From Candidatus Fischerbacteria bacterium RBG_13_37_8 (GTDB lineage Bacteria > Acidobacteriota > HRBIN11 > MFGW01), in the NCBI GenBank assembly GCA_001780385.1, contig MFGW01000053.1, forward strand, positions 2,680 through 16,411: DNA of 13,732 nucleotides, given 5' to 3'. Shown here in pieces: positions 8,015 through 13,732 of this stretch (the stretch's first letter is position 1; each line of letters starts with the position of its first letter). The position numbers and the translations under genes are program-made. The notes beneath the pieces were generated by a model. It worked only from the letters and a program-made list of their open reading frames with translations, made no database searches and was not told the origin of the DNA.

Positions 8015-8929
8015 TTATCTCAAAAAGGTATGACCGGATGGATGATTGGAACCATGTAGAGTAGAATGACAGTTTGTACATGAATGGCCTGCAATTCTGT
8101 TTTGAGTTACTCTTGTTTCATCATAAGGAGTTCCGGGATGACGCGTATCAGAATGACAACGTTGACAGAGAAATGGTTCTTTCGCATTGAGTAATTTCAA
8201 CCGGTTGCTTCCGTGTACTTCATGACAGTTTGTGCAATCTTCTCTCACTGGAACATGTTCCCATAAAAATGGACCTCTTTTTTCTGCGTGACATTGATAA
8301 CATTGTTCGGTAACAGAATCTGCCGTGAGTAATTTAGCAGTCTGCGTACCGTGTGGATTATGACAACTTGTGCATTCCATCTTACCTTCTTTAACGGGGT
8401 GATGTGATGGTCGGAAAAATTGCGCTTCTTTCTGTTTGTGACAATCAAAACACAATTGCGACTGATTCTTTTTCTTCAATTGTGCTTTTTCCACAGCAGG
8501 TTTATGAACACTGTGGCAATCCTGGCATGCAAGGCCTCTTGATTCATGGGCACTTCCCATCCAGAACATCTTTTTTCCTCTTTCATGACATCCGAGACAC
8601 ATATCCGATTTTTCTTGAGTATTCAGTGATGCAAAACTCTTTATTTTAGTTTTATCACCGCCACCTTCTACGTGAGCAGCAGCAGGCCCATGGCATGATT
8701 CACATGCTTTATCTGAACGTAATGCAAATCCTTTCTGGCCATGAATACTATCCTGAAATGCTTTCACGGTATCTTCATGACACATTGCACATTGTTCAAT
8801 GCCTGCATATTGCCCCTCTTCTTGAGCTGAGCTTTGTCTTATTCCTGGTATAAGCACTGCAAATACAGCAAGAACAAGAATAGCTACTGCAACGATCTTT
8901 AATTGCTTTGACATTGCTTCATGCAGCAT
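8015..8929 (-). CDS. Decaheme c-type cytochrome, DmsE/MtrA-like
   Basis: This 304-residue protein has an N-terminal hydrophobic segment (about 11-30) that exports it to the periplasm or anchors it there. I count ten CXXCH heme-binding motifs: CAMCH, CESCH, CLGCH, CQDCH, CFDCH, CTSCH, CYQCH, CTNCH, CQRCH and CTNCH. Their order, with CESCHGPAAAH after motif 1, CHNPHGT at motif 6, and GPF..EHVPV.E between motifs 7 and 8, matches the DmsE/MtrA/PioA family of periplasmic decaheme cytochromes. It should take electrons from inner-membrane or periplasmic donors and pass them into the adjacent barrel, or run in reverse for an oxidising lifestyle. The start is supported by a strong AAAGGAGG (8940-8947) about 10 nt upstream; a second in-frame ATG five codons later is poorer. 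No terminal reductase or surface cytochrome lies alongside, so the final acceptor is unknown. Confidence 0.93.
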   Translation of the reverse strand: MLHEAMSKQLKIVAVAILVLAVFAVLIPGIRQSSAQEEGQYAGIEQCAMCHEDTVKAFQDSIHGQKGFALRSDKACESCHGPAAAHVEGGGDKTKIKSFASLNTQEKSDMCLGCHERGKKMFWMGSAHESRGLACQDCHSVHKPAVEKAQLKKKNQSQLCFDCHKQKEAQFFRPSHHPVKEGKMECTSCHNPHGTQTAKLLTADSVTEQCYQCHAEKRGPFLWEHVPVREDCTNCHEVHGSNRLKLLNAKEPFLCQRCHSDTRHPGTPYDETRVTQNRIAGHSCTNCHSTLHGSNHPSGHTFLR

Positions 8930-8931
8930 AG

Positions 8932-8951
8932 TAATGTAACCTCCTTTGTTA
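8932..8951 (-). promoter_or_regulatory. Shine-Dalgarno of the cytochrome gene inside a small hairpin
   Basis: The AAAGGAGG ribosome site (8940-8947) fixes the start at 8929. It is flanked by GTAAC (8936-8940) and GTTAC (8948-8952), which could pair to place most of the site in a loop. The stem is only five pairs, so a regulatory role is speculative. Confidence 0.4.
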
Positions 8952-8970
8952 CGAAATGTAAACTTTTTTA

Positions 8971-8987
8971 ATCAACATTTATGCCAA
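8971..8987 (-). promoter_or_regulatory. Candidate sigma-54 promoter of the cytochrome/barrel operon
   Basis: The minus strand reads TTGGCATAAATGTTGAT, close to the sigma-54 consensus YTGGCACGRNNNTTGCW. It has GG at -24 and correct spacing to TTG at -12, with GA in place of the usual GC. Transcription would start near 8960, about 30 nt before the ATG, which is a sensible leader. The -12 mismatch keeps confidence low. No sigma-54 activator gene lies in the window. Confidence 0.35.
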
Positions 8988-9078
8988 GTTATTAAATGCA
9001 AGCCTGGTGCGCTTTTTAGAACCGCCCGGGATATTTCAAGTGGGGAAAAATCCGCAGGTCTGCTGAATGACACCCATT

Positions 9079-9102
9079 TAGGGATTAGGGACTGGGGAAT
9101 AG
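9079..9102 (-). repeat. Inverted copy of the 14-bp C-rich repeat
   Basis: On the minus strand this segment reads CTATTCCCCAGTCCC followed by TAATCCCTA. It matches the array at 9220-9295 in opposite orientation, particularly 9257-9280. Together the two arms bracket about 120 bp of non-coding DNA and could form a long imperfect stem. Confidence 0.7.
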
Positions 9103-9219
9103 ATACTCATTCCTGACTCTCTGATCATCATCCTGAAGGGATCGGGATAAATATTACATAAATATGTTCGTTGGGAGCACACCGAAGGAGTCCATGGCAA
9201 ATCCTAACGGATTATGAAT
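9103..9219. other. Non-coding segment between inverted C-rich repeats
   Basis: No credible reading frame is present. The sequence contains CATCCTGAAGGGATCGGGAT, then an AT-rich stretch, ATGTTCGTTGGGAG and CCGAAGGAGTCCATGG. It reminds me of dispersed intergenic repeats built around TCATCCTGA...GAAGGA seen in many environmental genomes, here decayed. That resemblance is from memory and untested. Confidence 0.35.
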
Positions 9220-9295
9220 CCCCAGTCCCTAGTCCCCAGTCCCTAGTCCCCATTCCCTATTCCCCAGTCCCTAGTCCCCAGTCCCTAGTCCCTAG
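9220..9295. repeat. Tandem array of a 14-bp C-rich unit (5.4 copies)
   Basis: Five contiguous units of CCCCAGTCCCTAGT start at 9220, 9234, 9248, 9262 and 9276, followed by a partial CCCTAG. Four full units are identical. The third (9248-9261) reads CCCCATTCCCTATT, changed at the same point in both 7-bp halves. The minus strand therefore has eleven runs of three or four G separated by 3-4 nt, a textbook G-quadruplex-capable pattern. The array lies between divergent promoters. Confidence 0.95.
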
Positions 9296-9344
9296 CACTG
9301 GCGAAAATAAGTAATCCCTTCATAAAAGGTCGCTCACCTTTGTC

Positions 9345-9373
9345 TTGCATAAATAAATAAATTAGCTTACTAT
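9345..9373 (+). promoter_or_regulatory. Candidate sigma-70 promoter of the bacterioferritin gene
   Basis: TTGCAT (9345-9350) and TACTAT (9368-9373) are separated by 17 bp in a very AT-rich stretch. Transcription would begin near 9380, about 20 nt before the chosen ATG. A 6-bp hairpin (AAAGGT/ACCTTT, 9325-9341) lies just upstream. I see no clear Fur-type palindrome. Confidence 0.45.
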
Positions 9374-9402
9374 ATGCTATATTAATAATTATGGAGGCAA
9401 AA

Positions 9403-9822
9403 ATGGCATCAAAAAAATTACTCGATCTGCTCAATAAGGCAATCGCACGTGAATTACAAGTAACCACACAATACATGTGGCAGCATGTTTTGTGGTCTGG
9501 TGTAAAAGGATATGCGGTAAAAGACGTATTCAAAAAAATAGCAATCAGCGAAATGAAACATGCAGAAGCAATTGCTGAACGGCTCGTATTTCTTGGTGGG
9601 AAACCAACAACCATTCCAGAAAAAATAGCAGTTGGCAAAAATTTAAAAGAGATGCTTCAACAGGATAAAAAAGATGAAGAAGGCGCCATCACCATGTACA
9701 GACAAATTATTAACCTAGCCGATGATGAAGATGATTACGTAACTGAAGATTTGTTAAAAAAAATCCTTGGTGAAGAAGAAGAACACCTTGATACGTTCCA
9801 GGGTCTCCTGGAAGGATTATAA
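9403..9822 (+). CDS. bfr: Bacterioferritin (short form)
   Basis: The protein is a four-helix ferritin-like iron-storage or ferroxidase protein of 139 residues. An ATG 12 nt upstream (9391) is in frame, but GGAGG at 9393-9397 lies 5 nt before the ATG at 9403, so the later start (MASKKLLDLLNK) is preferred. Numbered from 9403, the di-iron ligands appear as Glu17 (helix A, ARELQVTTQY), Glu50 and His53 (SEMKHAE), Glu93 (DEEGAI) and Glu125/His128 (GEEEEH). Met51, in the EMKH motif, matches the heme-ligating methionine of bacterioferritins, so heme between subunits is possible. At 139 residues it is shorter than the ~158 of classical Bfr and lacks the C-terminal fifth helix. It lies divergent from the electron-conduit operon and would store iron in the cytoplasm. 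Confidence 0.85.
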   Translation: MASKKLLDLLNKAIARELQVTTQYMWQHVLWSGVKGYAVKDVFKKIAISEMKHAEAIAERLVFLGGKPTTIPEKIAVGKNLKEMLQQDKKDEEGAITMYRQIINLADDEDDYVTEDLLKKILGEEEEHLDTFQGLLEGL

Positions 9823-9835
9823 ACATTTTGCAGTA

Positions 9836-10540
9836 CTATGTTCTTTTTTGCGCAACCATACGGTAATCTGCAGGAATAAATTTAAAGCTACCTGCTACCA
9901 TGAGAACCGCTCTTTTCAATAAATCATAATCAGGCAATCCTATCTTATGCAAGGATTCTTCCAGGACTGTATAACGGTTCTCCATATAGGCTGCAAGAAA
10001 GCGTAAAGTCACTGAAGCTGGATGTTCCCGGTCAAGAAAGCCAAAAACAGTATGCAGTATCGCCCCAAATGTACTATACAGGTTCACCTGAAGAAGAAGT
10101 AATCCTCCCGGTGATAAACAACGATCAATTTCATTCATAACCTGCCGGGGATTACAGCAATGATCAAGTACATTTAAAATTACTATTACATTAAAAAATT
10201 TATTTTCATAAGGCAAGTTTTCAGCAATACCCTCAATAAATAGTACTTCCGCATCAATCAGTTCCACAAAGTTTTCTTTAAAAAAAGTAGCAAGTGGATC
10301 AATTGCATGCCTCTCTCCAGGTATAAAATGAATTTCACCATTTGCCGCCGGTCCTATCTGCAGAATTCTGTTTTTGTCACTTCCCCCGTATTTGTGAATA
10401 ATGTTCTTAAGTATTTCAGCACGTTCCATTAATATAATTTTTGCTTGCTTCTGGTCAGTTCTTTCTTTCCATCGCAGCCACCATTCACGCTCAAGCATCT
10501 GTGATCGTTTCCATTTATCTCGACCCATATAATCATTCAT
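9836..10540 (-). CDS. Class I SAM-dependent methyltransferase (Methyltransf_11-like)
   Basis: This 234-residue soluble protein shows the Rossmann methyltransferase order. A degenerate motif I (RILQIGPAANGEI, about 58-70) replaces the usual VLDxGCGxG. An acidic residue follows in HAIDP (about 78-82), then AENLPYENKFFNVIVILNVLDH (positions 106-127; motif II-type, as in type 11 enzymes) and NEIDRCLSPGGLLLLQVN (about 136-153). The C-terminal part, with a run on skipping from FGFLDREHP to FIPADYRMVAQK, is typical of small-molecule or lipid/sugar methyltransferases. The substrate is unknown. The N-terminus is basic and tryptophan-rich, possibly for membrane or nucleic-acid contact. AAGGA lies just upstream of the ATG. 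It converges on the bacterioferritin gene with a 13-bp gap and no evident terminator. Confidence 0.8.
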   Translation of the reverse strand: MNDYMGRDKWKRSQMLEREWWLRWKERTDQKQAKIILMERAEILKNIIHKYGGSDKNRILQIGPAANGEIHFIPGERHAIDPLATFFKENFVELIDAEVLFIEGIAENLPYENKFFNVIVILNVLDHCCNPRQVMNEIDRCLSPGGLLLLQVNLYSTFGAILHTVFGFLDREHPASVTLRFLAAYMENRYTVLEESLHKIGLPDYDLLKRAVLMVAGSFKFIPADYRMVAQKRT

Positions 10541-10555
10541 CCTTGTTTTTTGCTG

Positions 10556-10595
10556 TTCTCTGTGTTTTCTCTGTGCTATCTCAATGTTCTCTGTG
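10556..10595. repeat. Three direct copies of TTCTCTGTG
   Basis: TTCTCTGTG occurs at 10556-10564, 10567-10575 and 10587-10595, just upstream of the methyltransferase start. Similar CTCTGTGTTCTCTGTGG strings are familiar as short dispersed intergenic repeats in environmental genomes, but this was not tested. They could also be binding sites affecting the methyltransferase. Confidence 0.6.
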
Positions 10596-10639
10596 GTTGT
10601 ATTTCTTCGAAGTTACCTGAATGTATTCAAATCATTATC

Positions 10640-10668
10640 TTGTAATTTACCACAAACTGCTATACAAT
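10640..10668 (+). promoter_or_regulatory. Candidate sigma-70 promoter of the Mut7-C gene
   Basis: TTGTAA (10640-10645) and TACAAT (10663-10668) are 17 bp apart. The leader to the chosen ATG would be about 58 nt. Matches to consensus are 4/6 and 5/6. Confidence 0.4.
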
Positions 10669-10733
10669 GAAACATTCTTGATATTTTGCGATATGTATCG
10701 GAATTTCAACTATTTTTGGTTGTCCATAAGACT

Positions 10734-11189
10734 ATGAAATTCATTGCAGATGTCATGCTGGGTAAATTGGCTAAATGGCTGCGAATCGCTGGAATTGATG
10801 TGCTCTATAATAACAAGAATAATGACGACCAACTCGTTATTATATCAAACAATCAAAAAAGGATACTGCTTACCAGGGACCGAAAACTCGCTGTTGACAA
10901 AAGATTGAAAGAAGTTATACTAATAGAGAATGAACTTATTGATAAGCAGTTGAAAGAATTTTTTGAAAAGACTCACTATAAAGAGCTTGACTTTTTCACT
11001 CGCTGCATATTATGTAATGAAATGCTTGAAGTAGTAATAAAAAAGCATGAAATCAAGGAAAAGGTGCCAATTTATACCTATCTTACTCATGATGAATTTT
11101 CTATTTGCAATAAATGTGGTAGAATATTTTGGAAGGGAACACACAGAAATAATATGAAGCGAAAATTTGAAGAATTATTAATAGAATGA
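10734..11189 (+). CDS. Mut7-C type PIN-like RNase domain protein with zinc ribbon
   Basis: The protein has 151 residues. The start at 10734 (MKFIADVMLGKLAKWLR) is chosen because this N-terminal sequence is the hallmark opening of the Mut7-C family; upstream in-frame sequence is unlike the family, and no clear ribosome site is visible. The PIN-like half has Asp6 (IADVMLGKLAKWLRIAGIDV) and LLTRDRKLA, consistent with a metal-dependent nuclease core. The C-terminal half has CILC and CNKC pairs, a zinc ribbon, with GRIFWKGTHRNNM, the characteristic FW.G.H ending. Homologues are thought to be RNases related to the C-terminal domain of animal Mut-7, but no bacterial substrate is firmly known. It is a free-standing gene. 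Confidence 0.9.
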   Translation: MKFIADVMLGKLAKWLRIAGIDVLYNNKNNDDQLVIISNNQKRILLTRDRKLAVDKRLKEVILIENELIDKQLKEFFEKTHYKELDFFTRCILCNEMLEVVIKKHEIKEKVPIYTYLTHDEFSICNKCGRIFWKGTHRNNMKRKFEELLIE

Positions 11190-11276
11190 ACAAAGCGTCG
11201 AAATTGGATTAATGGAATGAACGAATATTGGAATAATGAGCATATAATGCGAAGCCACGCTAAATCTAAACTTCCT

Positions 11277-11298
11277 CTATTCCCCATTCCCTATTCCC
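11277..11298. repeat. Dispersed copy of the C-rich repeat
   Basis: This copy contains CCCCATTCCCTATTCCC, identical to 9248-9264 in the array two kilobases away. It matches the variant third unit rather than the common unit. It lies in the 205-bp gap between the Mut7-C and FHA genes, which otherwise holds a TATAAT at 11243-11248 and no credible gene. Confidence 0.85.
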
Positions 11299-11381
11299 TT
11301 TATATAGGACATGCTCAATGCAAATCCTATTACAGCAATACTATAAAAAAATTTAGAGACGCTATTAATAAGGGCAGTAAC

Positions 11382-11387
11382 AGGAGG
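11382..11387 (+). promoter_or_regulatory. Ribosome binding site of the FHA gene
   Basis: AGGAGG lies 7 nt before the ATG at 11395, supporting that start and strong translation. Confidence 0.85.
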
Positions 11388-11394
11388 AAACTAT

Positions 11395-12591
11395 ATGAGT
11401 AAATATTTACTCAAATATGAAGGTAAAGAGACAGAACTCAGAGATGGTGTATATGTATTGGGACGCAGCAAGGAATGCGATATTAGATTTCAAAATGAAA
11501 GTGTATCGCGCAGACATGCAAAACTTACCATTTTGAGGGATAAGATTTTTGTTGAAGATACTGGCAGCAGCAACGGTTCATTTATCAATGGGAAATTGAT
11601 CCGTGGTGAAATCCTGGTTCATCCTGAAGATAGATTACATTTTGGAAAAGTAGTATTGATTATAAAGAAAATAGCTCAAGAAGAAAGCCTCCCAAATAGA
11701 TGCCCTGCTTGCAATTATGAAGTACCGGTAAACATGGTTTTTTGTATTCAATGCGGTGCTTCCATGAAAAAAGAAAGCGAACCTGTTGCAATAAAAGCAG
11801 GAGATAGCACAGCAGAACTTATTTCCTATACTTCTCAATCACAAGGGGAAGAACCAGATACACATGAATCTGCTGAAGAAGACCTCGCTGTTCCAAAAGA
11901 ACCTCTTCCTCCCTCACTTCCAAAACCACCAGTCCAAAAAGAAGCAGTTCCTCAACCTCCCAAAATACAACCTAAAGCTCCCGTTGCAGCACCAAAAGAA
12001 CCTGCTCCTCCTGCAGAAGGTCCTGTGCCAGTTATGCCCGAACCTCCAGGCTTTCAGCAACAACCAGCAGAAGAAGTTCAACAACCGCAATATGCCCCAA
12101 AAGAAGAACGCGTGGAAATGAAAGCTTTCAAGAAACAACCTGCAGGTTTCTGGATACGCCTGCTTGCGTATTTCATAGATGGTGCAATCCTCAGCATAAT
12201 AATGGGAATTATAGGTGGAATTACGATTGGGCTCTTCATCCTTTTAAAATGGAATGATATAAAAACAGACCCTGCAGCTCTTCAATCTCCACTTTTCCTG
12301 CTCCTTACTACCCTTTGTACACTCCTCTGCTCTGCAATAAGCATTTACTATATCTTAAGCGGTCCAGCAAAAAAAGGCGCAACTCCAGGTAAAAGAATCC
12401 TCGGTTTAAAAATATATACTGTCGATGGTCAAAGTCCAATCGGATGGAAAATTGCTTTTATGCGATTGCTCGGATATCTTGTAAGCGGTTTCATCCTCTA
12501 TATTGGATTTCTCATGATCGCTTTTCGAACGGATAAAAGAGGCTTGCACGACCTTATAGCAAAAACTATCGTGGTGAAAGAAAAATCATGA
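11395..12591 (+). CDS. FHA - zinc ribbon - proline-rich linker - RDD membrane protein
   Basis: This 398-residue protein has four parts. Residues 1-92 are a forkhead-associated domain binding phosphothreonine, with GRS (23-25), SRRHA (38-42) and GSSNGSFINGK (57-67) all intact. Residues 103-120 hold a C-x2-C...C-x2-C zinc ribbon (Cys103, 106, 117, 120). Residues 160-245 are a flexible linker rich in Pro, Lys, Gln and Glu. Residues 250-395 are an RDD membrane domain, beginning GFWIRLLAYFIDG with hydrophobic helices, then TPGKRILGLKI and FRTDKRGLHDLIAKT. The likely role is a membrane protein whose cytoplasmic FHA end is recruited to phosphorylated partners of a Ser/Thr kinase. No kinase gene is in view. 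Its stop overlaps the next gene (ATGA), so it is linked to the CNNM/CBS protein. Confidence 0.92.
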   Translation: MSKYLLKYEGKETELRDGVYVLGRSKECDIRFQNESVSRRHAKLTILRDKIFVEDTGSSNGSFINGKLIRGEILVHPEDRLHFGKVVLIIKKIAQEESLPNRCPACNYEVPVNMVFCIQCGASMKKESEPVAIKAGDSTAELISYTSQSQGEEPDTHESAEEDLAVPKEPLPPSLPKPPVQKEAVPQPPKIQPKAPVAAPKEPAPPAEGPVPVMPEPPGFQQQPAEEVQQPQYAPKEERVEMKAFKKQPAGFWIRLLAYFIDGAILSIIMGIIGGITIGLFILLKWNDIKTDPAALQSPLFLLLTTLCTLLCSAISIYYILSGPAKKGATPGKRILGLKIYTVDGQSPIGWKIAFMRLLGYLVSGFILYIGFLMIAFRTDKRGLHDLIAKTIVVKEKS

Positions 12592-13732
12592 TAAGCCTCC
12601 TTATTCTTGTTGTATTGCTTCTCCTGTCAGGATTTTTCTCGGCATCTGAAGCGGCCTTCTTCTCCGCCAACAGGATTAAAATACGTCATATAGCAAAAAG
12701 CGGCGATAAGAATGCTATCCGAATGCTCAATTTCTATGAAACTCCTGATAAAATTCTGACCACTATCCTGGTCGGAAATAATATCGTAAATGCAGCCGCT
12801 GTCTCAATCGCTACTTATTTTCTTTCAAGTATCATCAAGCAAGGCCCTACCCTAATTACCATTACCACCGTCTGCATGTCATTTCTCATTCTCCTGTTTG
12901 GTGAAATATCACCCAAAACTATCGCAGTATCAAGAGCTGACTATATTTCTCTCATTCTCATTACTCCCATGTATTACCTGTACACAATCTTCTCCCCTCC
13001 CATCCGTGTTCTCGCATTCATCGGTAAAATGATCGTGCGCATATTCGGCATAAAAGAAATTACCAGCTCTCATGATATCACCGAAGAAGAAGCGAAAACC
13101 ATGTTCTCAAGCTATGCCGAAAATTGGCAAATTACCAGAATTAGAAAAAAAATAATGCAAAGCGTCTTTTACCTGAAAGAAATACTTGTGAAAGAAATAA
13201 TGGTACCTAGAACCGATATCATAAGTATCGATATCACTTACCCTCTTCAAAAAATAATAAATATCATTCAAAAACATGGTTATTCCCGCTACCCGATATA
13301 TGCTGAAAGCCTCGATAATATCCAGGGCATCCTTCATGTGAAAGATATTCTTTCCATCTCTCAATCTAAATCTCATTTCAAAATTCATGATTTTTTGCGC
13401 GACGCTTACTACCTTCCCGATACCGCAACAATTGAAGATGCCATGAGACAAATGCAAAAACATAAGATTCATGTAGCAATGATTATCGATGAATATGGCG
13501 GTATCGAAGGACTGGTCACCCTCGAAGATATCCTGGAAGAAATTGTCGGCGAAATTCATGATGAATATGATGAAGAAGAAAGCCCTTTCATTAAACCACA
13601 AAAAGGTAATGTGTGGTCTATCGATGGCGATGCAAGTATCCGGGAATTAAATGAAATTCTGCCAGTCAAATTGCCCGAAGAAGACCACTATAATACCATC
13701 GCCGGCTTGATATTTAAATTAGCTGATAAAAT
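12588..13732 (+). CDS. CNNM/CBS-domain membrane protein, HlyC/CorC-like (3' truncated)
   Basis: The gene starts at the ATG overlapping the previous stop and is still open at the right edge; 381 complete codons are visible. It opens with a transmembrane segment of the CNNM (DUF21) domain, MISLLILVVLLLLSGFFSASEAAFFSANR. ETPDKILTTILVGNNIVN and LLFGEISPKTIAVSRAD are CNNM signatures. A CBS pair begins at IMVPRTD (about 204-210) and continues through YSRYPIYAES and HVAMIIDEYGGIEGLVTLEDILEEIVGEIHDEYD. The final visible part (WSIDGDASIRELNEILPVKLPEEDHYNTIAG) is the CorC_HlyC transporter-associated domain. Family members are linked to magnesium or other divalent cation export; hemolysin labels are historical. 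Translational coupling to the FHA-RDD protein suggests a shared membrane function. Confidence 0.93.
   Translation, partial: MISLLILVVLLLLSGFFSASEAAFFSANRIKIRHIAKSGDKNAIRMLNFYETPDKILTTILVGNNIVNAAAVSIATYFLSSIIKQGPTLITITTVCMSFLILLFGEISPKTIAVSRADYISLILITPMYYLYTIFSPPIRVLAFIGKMIVRIFGIKEITSSHDITEEEAKTMFSSYAENWQITRIRKKIMQSVFYLKEILVKEIMVPRTDIISIDITYPLQKIINIIQKHGYSRYPIYAESLDNIQGILHVKDILSISQSKSHFKIHDFLRDAYYLPDTATIEDAMRQMQKHKIHVAMIIDEYGGIEGLVTLEDILEEIVGEIHDEYDEEESPFIKPQKGNVWSIDGDASIRELNEILPVKLPEEDHYNTIAGLIFKLADK

Noticed and set aside
9220..9295. Possible CRISPR array
   Set aside because: The units are contiguous 14-mers with no spacers, and no cas genes are nearby.
9391..9402. Earlier ATG for the bacterioferritin gene
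   Set aside because: The GGAGG ribosome site lies within these codons and is spaced for the ATG at 9403.
9345..9402. Fur box before the bacterioferritin gene
   Set aside because: The stretch is AT-rich but has no convincing GATAAT-type inverted repeat.
11217..11402. 61-residue frame between the Mut7-C and FHA genes
   Set aside because: It reads through the dispersed C-rich repeat, overlaps the FHA start and has no family-like sequence.
13107..13601. 164-residue open frame on the minus strand
   Set aside because: It lies fully antisense to the well-supported CNNM/CBS gene and shows no domain of its own.
1..13732. tRNA or rRNA genes, insertion sequences
   Set aside because: No cloverleaf-like sequence, rRNA segment, transposase or terminal repeats of an insertion sequence were recognised on either strand.

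Overview
The window is moderately AT-rich chromosomal DNA from a diderm (Gram-negative-type) bacterium. Evidence for an outer membrane is a TonB-dependent receptor, a large MtrB/PioB-type beta-barrel and several exported proteins. A ten-heme c-type cytochrome paired with that barrel points to an organism able to move electrons across its outer membrane (metal reduction, metal oxidation or similar respiration). The gene set and the dispersed C-rich repeats would suit an uncultivated environmental lineage, but the sequence alone does not fix the phylum.

Layout. (1) 2-1879 (+): 3' part of a TonB-dependent receptor-type outer membrane protein. (2) 2031-5832 (+): a tightly overlapping three-gene cassette of exported proteins. 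It holds a protein of unknown function with conserved-looking HKKD, YGWH and DYSHG motifs, a protein with a C-terminal phosphodiester-glycosidase-like (NAGPA-like) domain, and a cysteine-rich SUMF1/FGE-like protein. (3) 5810-8929 (-): a two-gene operon for a DmsE/MtrA-like decaheme cytochrome followed by an MtrB/PioB-family barrel. It converges on the cassette; the 3' ends overlap, and the operon's strong terminator lies inside the last codons of the SUMF1-like gene. (4) 8930-9402: a divergent control region with a sigma-54-like candidate promoter for the cytochrome operon, a 14-bp tandem C-rich array with an inverted partner, and a sigma-70-like promoter for the next gene. (5) 9403-9822 (+): a short bacterioferritin. 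(6) 9836-10540 (-): a class I methyltransferase. (7) 10734-11189 (+): a Mut7-C type PIN-like RNase with a zinc ribbon. (8) 11395 to the window end (+): an FHA-zinc-ribbon-RDD membrane protein overlapping a CNNM/CBS (HlyC/CorC-like) protein that runs off the right edge.

Functionally, the cytochrome and barrel should form an outer-membrane electron conduit, and bacterioferritin next to it would suit a cell facing much soluble iron. No outer-surface MtrC/OmcA-like cytochrome is present in the window. The three-gene secreted cassette is the least described part and the best candidate for an unrecognised system. Its genes are translationally coupled and probably act together outside the inner membrane.
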